A DNA stretch of 64,000 bases. Source: Pocillopora verrucosa. Taxonomy: Eukaryota; Cnidaria; Anthozoa; Scleractinia; Pocilloporidae. The notes beneath the pieces are model-generated. The model ran no database searches. It had not been told where the DNA came from and saw only the letters and a list, made by a program, of their open reading frames with translations. Of this stretch, positions 63,250 to 64,000 are shown piece by piece. Within the stretch, counting starts at the first letter, position 1. Every line of letters starts with the position of its first letter. Where the stretch lies: contig NC_089320.1 of NCBI RefSeq assembly GCF_036669915.1, forward strand, positions 10,766,233-10,830,232. Direction: 5' to 3'. Made by a program: the position numbers and the translations under genes.

Positions 63250-64000
63250 AGCACAGGTGGTATTTTGACAGAAGACATTTAATTACAAGCTTTTAAGGAC
63301 ATGACAATGAAAGAAGGGCAGACACTTAGAGTAAGGATTTAATTTTTGACAATGATGACTATGCCTAGTGGAGCATAGGTGTGGAAGAGACTGGAAAAAT
63401 ATTCAGAAACATTTTAAGTGTGAGGTCCATTTTGAAATTACTCCTGAGTTCTTCAGCTGGGGGTCCTGTCTTCATCTGTGGAAGCTTCTGCAGTGGAAAC
63501 TGCTATGTTATTTGCAAATATTTGGTAAACAAATTGATAGAAACCCATTAACCTGTTACAGAAGCAAAGAATGGCTTAGGTGTCCAATCACGGGTATCTA
63601 ACAAGTTTTCATTGACCAGCACAATGGTTATTTGCTACTTCAACAGCAGATACAATAAAAGTCATCAAATCAAGAATTTGATTATATACATAATTAATGC
63701 TTTTAGAATCCAATTGATGGTTTTCAGTTTGCTCTGAAGTCTAAATAAACAGAAGACCTTGATTGGATACTAAATGTAAATCGCCTGTTACCCTTGGTCA
63801 GTTCACAGGATTAGCTGTGATTCACTGGAGGGCTTCCCCTTGTACTTTTTTCGGTAGCTCACAAGGAACTTATCCGTCAACAGTCTTATGTTTATCAGTC
63901 CGTAACATGCAGTAACAATTGTATTGAATTAGAAACATAAAATGGTGATACTTGTAGAAAATCTATTTTGTTTTTTACTTTTAAATTACAATTTATCTCT
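63250..64000. other. 3' flank of the C1orf50-like gene
   Basis: Probable 3' UTR with AATAAA at 63654-63659 and 63744-63749. No further coding sequence is supported before the window ends. Confidence 0.6.

Overview
This is a eukaryotic nuclear window with intron-rich genes, GT-AG splice sites, AATAAA signals and dense repeats. Gene content and repeat families point to an anthozoan cnidarian, most likely a stony coral. That placement is inference from remembered protein similarity and repeat types; no search was run.

Layout. 150-9532 (+) is the 3' half of a condensin I subunit D2 gene (NCAPD2-like, 17 exons, N-terminus outside the window). Convergent to it, 10212-13988 (-) is a three-exon equilibrative nucleoside transporter-like gene with an unusually long N-terminal tail. 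16492-19886 (-) holds exons of a short FLYWCH-type zinc-finger gene whose largest visible intron carries a decayed DIRS-like gag in the opposite orientation. 20227-21060 is a DNA element with long terminal inverted repeats.

22740-40480 is a mobile-element-rich segment built on a threefold tandem duplication. Each unit pairs a Penelope-like element relic with a two-exon gene for a putative HIT-like protein of 285 residues (copies 1 and 2 intact, copy 3 broken). Later insertions (a tRNA-derived SINE, a hairpin MITE, a transposase relic) are present in some copies and absent from others, so their order can be read. Between copies 2 and 3 lies about 4 kb of unrelated DNA with a cluster of unrecognised small ORFs, a truncated LINE and a 527-bp hexamer array.

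The right third is conserved. FANCE (40869-42656, -, one uninterrupted 595-codon ORF) sits head to head, 160 bp apart, with a 17-exon SHP2/corkscrew tyrosine phosphatase gene (42817-56116, +; 586 aa). A C1orf50-like gene follows (59013-63249, +; 4 exons, 210 aa). Introns and intergenic DNA carry many short hairpin repeats, including a family bounded by AACCCTTT-like ends.

The genes do not form one pathway. They are ordinary housekeeping or signalling genes (chromosome condensation, interstrand crosslink repair, RTK/Ras signalling, nucleoside transport) separated by a transposon-rich block. Exon ends were placed by hand from splice signals, reading phase and family similarity; they are mutually phase-consistent but not confirmed by transcripts.
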